8,460 nt of DNA, taken from CAZTWC01 sp964617105 [NCBI: uncultured Myxococcia bacterium] (GTDB taxonomy: Bacteria > CAZTWC01). The position numbers were made by a program, and so were the translations under genes. Position 1 is the first letter of the stretch; every line of letters begins with the position of its first letter. Under the pieces are notes generated by a model, which saw nothing but the letters and a program-made list of their open reading frames with translations, searched no databases and was not told the DNA's origin. Location of the stretch: positions 1 to 8,460 of the forward strand of contig CAZTWC010000155.1 of assembly GCA_964617105.1 (NCBI GenBank). Direction: 5' to 3'. Positions 5,709 to 8,460 of this stretch are shown piece by piece.

Positions 5709-8460
5709 CTATCTATCTCTTACGCAGCGCACTTCGTGCATGATATGGTCTGGTACGATATAGAGTTCGCTTTTGTTGGGATTGTTGATGGAGTTGGGCC
5801 GTGCTACCCAGTGATTATTGGTGAAAGAGGTGCTGGTGCCGGTCCAGTAGGGGTTTTGGTTGTCAGCTGTGAAGATATGGGTGCAGGCGGAACTCTGGCT
5901 GCAGCGGTCGCAGTTTCCAGCCTGTCCACTGCCATCAGTGGTCAGGCCTGGTTCGCAGTTTCCGAAAACTCCCATAAATTCAGCTTTTTCAGGTAACCGC
6001 CAGTCGTCAAAACCACAGAGTTCAAGGTTGCTGCAGATGTTATTGGCATTGGTCCAGGTCATGCTGCCCTGGTTTGAATCCTGCCATACCAGACCGCCAT
6101 GGTAAGAAGCCCGGCAGGAGAGATCTTGCACACACCGGGCTCCAACTTCCCAGTCGTTCCCTTTGGGATTGCTTTTAAATAACGCTTTTTCAATATCTAC
6201 CGAAAAGGCATAGGGCCCACTATCATCCAGGGCCCACATTATATCCGGTCCTTCCTCTTTGCGGTCAATGATTTTTTTACAACGCCCCTGGCTGCAGATA
6301 TTGCACAAACCATGACTACAGTCTAAAAGTTTCTCATACTCATGTTTAAAAGGTAATCGCCAGCCTTGCATACCGTGATGATTGGAAAAGGTCAGATTGC
6401 GGCAGTAATTGTTGGCACTGTGCCAGTCAAAGATGGTTTTGCCATTGACAAACGCCGCCAGTTTGGTCCATAAAAGTCCGTTAACCAGATCGATGGCAGT
6501 GTAGTCGCGGCGATCCAACACTCCATCACCGTTGACACAGGTGCCAACCTGGGCGGTGGAGGTTTTCGACTGGCCCTCTACATGACCATGGTCGAAAAAC
6601 ACGGCATAAGCCCGGTTAGTGTCAGAGGGGTCATCATTGCCTGACCAGAAAAAACCGGGGTAGTTGGGGCTAAACAGTTGAGAACACTTGGCGCTCTGGT
6701 TGCAGGTGCGGCACTTGATATTTCCGTTTTCCTGCAATTTGCAGTCACCCAGCACATCCATCAGTTCAAACACCGATGGCATCCGCCAGTCCATACCTGA
6801 GATATTGCTGTTTTGGCAAACAGCATTGGCATTATGCCAGTTAGTAGCGGCGCAATTTACACCTTGTCCGCAATGCCACCAGGTTAATCCAGTGGTGATA
6901 TCATAGCGAAGATTGGATTGACCTCTATGATTGACCGCCAGTTTTACCTCCCCGGTATTGCGTATGTTGCCAGTGGCCCGGGGCCAGGGAGAATCGGTGG
7001 TATCATATTTACTTCCCGCTGTAAAAGCATAGATTTTGTTGGTCCCATTTATTTCACCACCAACATACAAATTATGATCCCCGAGCAGGGGAGTGCCGGT
7101 AGGATTGAACTGGGAGCGGCTTTTCCACTTTATACAACCAGATGTGTCAGTGTTGGGATCAATATGAGCGCCCTGTTGACAATTGCGGGTGTCGATGCCG
7201 TACACACCGGCGCCTTTGTCTTTAAAGAAATGGTTGTGGCCATAGGTGGCATAGATCATCATATCATCGCCCAAAAGCACATTTTGGCACCAGGTGTCAA
7301 TGGTCCACTTAATACATCCCGGGGGTAGGAGTTTTTCCTGGGGTTTCCATTCACAGTTGTAAGGTCCGGTTCCATCACCCGTGCACACCCGGCCATCTTT
7401 GTGAATATGGTTATTGTGGATATTGGTCGCTGCACAGGCGCCAGGATCAAGGGCGTATAGAGCGCCAGCGCAGTGATAGATGGTGTTTTCCTTGCCGATG
7501 ATAGGGGCAATTCTCCAACCGTAATTACCATAGGCTCCAGGGAAGTGACCACCGTCCCACTTACCGGTTTCCAAAGACCATAGTTGCTTGCCGTAGATAT
7601 TGTACCCTTTAAAATATGCTCCCTGATGGCAATAGAAATATCCATCCACCCCAAAAACCGGGACGCTGTGACTGCCACAAGGATGGTCTATTTGGGAATC
7701 AAAGTGTGCCTCACCATTGTCAGACCAGATTCGGTTTGAACTAATATAGTAAATAATCCCCCAGGGATCGATAATTGGTCCAAAAGGGTTGTTGTTTATA
7801 TCCAGTAAAGTCTTAACATTGTTTTCCCATTGCCAGGCACCGCCCATCCCCCAGCGAGAGGTAAGGTCTGGATATCTTCTATACGCGGTCGGGTTGCGAA
7901 AATGTTGGCCAGGCAAGGGACCGGTGTTGAGGTCGCGTATAAAATGTAAAGCCCCATCTTTGGAGAGGGCAGGGGCATAATTTTTTATTTCAAAAAGAGA
8001 GGCGGTGTTGAGACTACGGTTTTTGATCATTTTGAGCACACAACCCCAGGGGGTTTTTTGGGCTTGGGGATTGTAAATGCATTGCCAGGTATCATTGTTG
8101 TCTTCAAAATTACATGTCACACCACTTTTATGGCTCCAGTTGCCTTCCATATTGACCGCGTCACAGGCCTGCGGATCCAGAACATAGAGATAGCCGTCAT
8201 TAGAATTCACATACAAATATCCCTCTTCATCCACCACCGGATAGTTGCCAATCCCAGTGCCGTTGCCCATCTGGAAACTCCATTTCAGGCAGCGGTCTGG
8301 ACCGGGGTTGTGGAGTTCTCCATCTATATAACCTTTTTTTCCCTGGCATTTGTTCACGTCCAGGGCATAGATTTTAAACCGGTCAGAGGGTTGAACATGG
8401 TTGTTATCACCCACATAGAGCACCCCGTTGTGAAGGGCTGGCGTGCCTGCGGTATGGGTG
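5709..8460 (-). CDS. Large cysteine-rich protein: PQQ-like beta-propeller plus three DUF1566 domains (5' end outside window)
   Basis: The frame is open on the - strand from the window edge to TAG at 5709-5711, giving 916 visible residues. The GTG at 8423 is not a start, since the propeller-type segment TPALHNG-VLYVGDN runs across it. Residues to about 505 form a PQQ-like/quinoprotein-type propeller with repeated phrases such as YPVVDEEGYLYVNSNDGYLYVLDP, APIIGKENTIYHCAGALYALDP and TPLLGDHNLYVGG. Three DUF1566 (Lcl C-terminal-like) domains follow at about 515-640, 655-780 and 787-916, each with GL[TLV]W, a W-x2-A[NA]-x-C helix and the WR[ML]P motif. About 38 cysteines suggest an exported, disulfide-stabilised protein. 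The signal peptide would lie outside the window. I see no catalytic residues that identify a substrate, and family members are mostly uncharacterised surface or periplasmic proteins. It is convergent with the dsr operon and probably unrelated to sulfite reduction. Confidence 0.85.
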   Translation of the reverse strand, partial: THTAGTPALHNGVLYVGDNNHVQPSDRFKIYALDVNKCQGKKGYIDGELHNPGPDRCLKWSFQMGNGTGIGNYPVVDEEGYLYVNSNDGYLYVLDPQACDAVNMEGNWSHKSGVTCNFEDNNDTWQCIYNPQAQKTPWGCVLKMIKNRSLNTASLFEIKNYAPALSKDGALHFIRDLNTGPLPGQHFRNPTAYRRYPDLTSRWGMGGAWQWENNVKTLLDINNNPFGPIIDPWGIIYYISSNRIWSDNGEAHFDSQIDHPCGSHSVPVFGVDGYFYCHQGAYFKGYNIYGKQLWSLETGKWDGGHFPGAYGNYGWRIAPIIGKENTIYHCAGALYALDPGACAATNIHNNHIHKDGRVCTGDGTGPYNCEWKPQEKLLPPGCIKWTIDTWCQNVLLGDDMMIYATYGHNHFFKDKGAGVYGIDTRNCQQGAHIDPNTDTSGCIKWKSRSQFNPTGTPLLGDHNLYVGGEINGTNKIYAFTAGSKYDTTDSPWPRATGNIRNTGEVKLAVNHRGQSNLRYDITTGLTWWHCGQGVNCAATNWHNANAVCQNSNISGMDWRMPSVFELMDVLGDCKLQENGNIKCRTCNQSAKCSQLFSPNYPGFFWSGNDDPSDTNRAYAVFFDHGHVEGQSKTSTAQVGTCVNGDGVLDRRDYTAIDLVNGLLWTKLAAFVNGKTIFDWHSANNYCRNLTFSNHHGMQGWRLPFKHEYEKLLDCSHGLCNICSQGRCKKIIDRKEEGPDIMWALDDSGPYAFSVDIEKALFKSNPKGNDWEVGARCVQDLSCRASYHGGLVWQDSNQGSMTWTNANNICSNLELCGFDDWRLPEKAEFMGVFGNCEPGLTTDGSGQAGNCDRCSQSSACTHIFTADNQNPYWTGTSTSFTNNHWVARPNSINNPNKSELYIVPDHIMHEVRCVRDR

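Noticed and set aside
6488-6535. Dockerin- or EF-hand-like calcium loop (CVNGDGVLDRRDY) in the - strand protein
   Set aside because: An NGDG phrase followed by D-x2-N/T-GL-W is the normal beginning of a DUF1566 domain; there is no second dockerin repeat.
6918-7328. 136-codon + strand frame inside the large - strand gene
   Set aside because: It is a shadow of the propeller-coding region, whose conserved repeats are on the - strand.

Overview
The window holds the core of a dissimilatory sulfite reductase (dsr) cluster on the + strand, followed by one large, unrelated gene on the - strand. The organism is a bacterium that reduces sulfate or sulfite. DsrD is a marker of the reductive pathway, and the DsrAB sequences keep the siroheme and ferredoxin cysteines. 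The window has no rRNA or other taxonomic marker. A large protein with DUF1566 domains next to dsr genes is compatible with Desulfobacterota and their relatives, but that is only a guess. Base composition looks moderate, with A+T-rich intergenic spacers.

Layout, left to right: the 3' end of dsrA (to 334); a 105-bp spacer with a perfect 14-bp palindrome; dsrB (440-1519); a structured spacer with a repeat arm and a strong terminator-type hairpin (1600-1630); dsrD (1647-1889); dsrN, a CbiA-type siroheme amidase best started at a TTG codon (1933-3336); dsrL, an iron-sulfur flavoprotein of the GltD family (3450-5144); dsrC (5205-5522); a 120-bp palindromic element sharing 19 bp with the dsrB-dsrD spacer; a bidirectional terminator (5662-5704); and, converging on it, a cysteine-rich gene with a PQQ-like propeller and three DUF1566 domains (5709 to beyond 8460, - strand).

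How the genes work together: DsrAB reduces sulfite at siroheme. DsrN probably amidates that siroheme. DsrD stimulates DsrAB. DsrC carries the sulfur product on its C-terminal cysteines as a trisulfide. DsrL can pass electrons between NAD(P)H and the DsrAB/DsrC system. The membrane partners DsrMKJOP and the activation genes sat/apr are not in the window.

The most notable points are dsrD and dsrL in the same cluster (DsrL is best known from sulfur oxidisers); a terminator-like hairpin inside the operon between dsrB and dsrD; a repeat family placed just 3' of dsrB and dsrC; a 15-codon mini-ORF that exactly bridges dsrD and dsrN; and regular four-cysteine insertions in the large - strand protein. 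I found no CRISPR array, tRNA, transposase gene or clearly new defence system.
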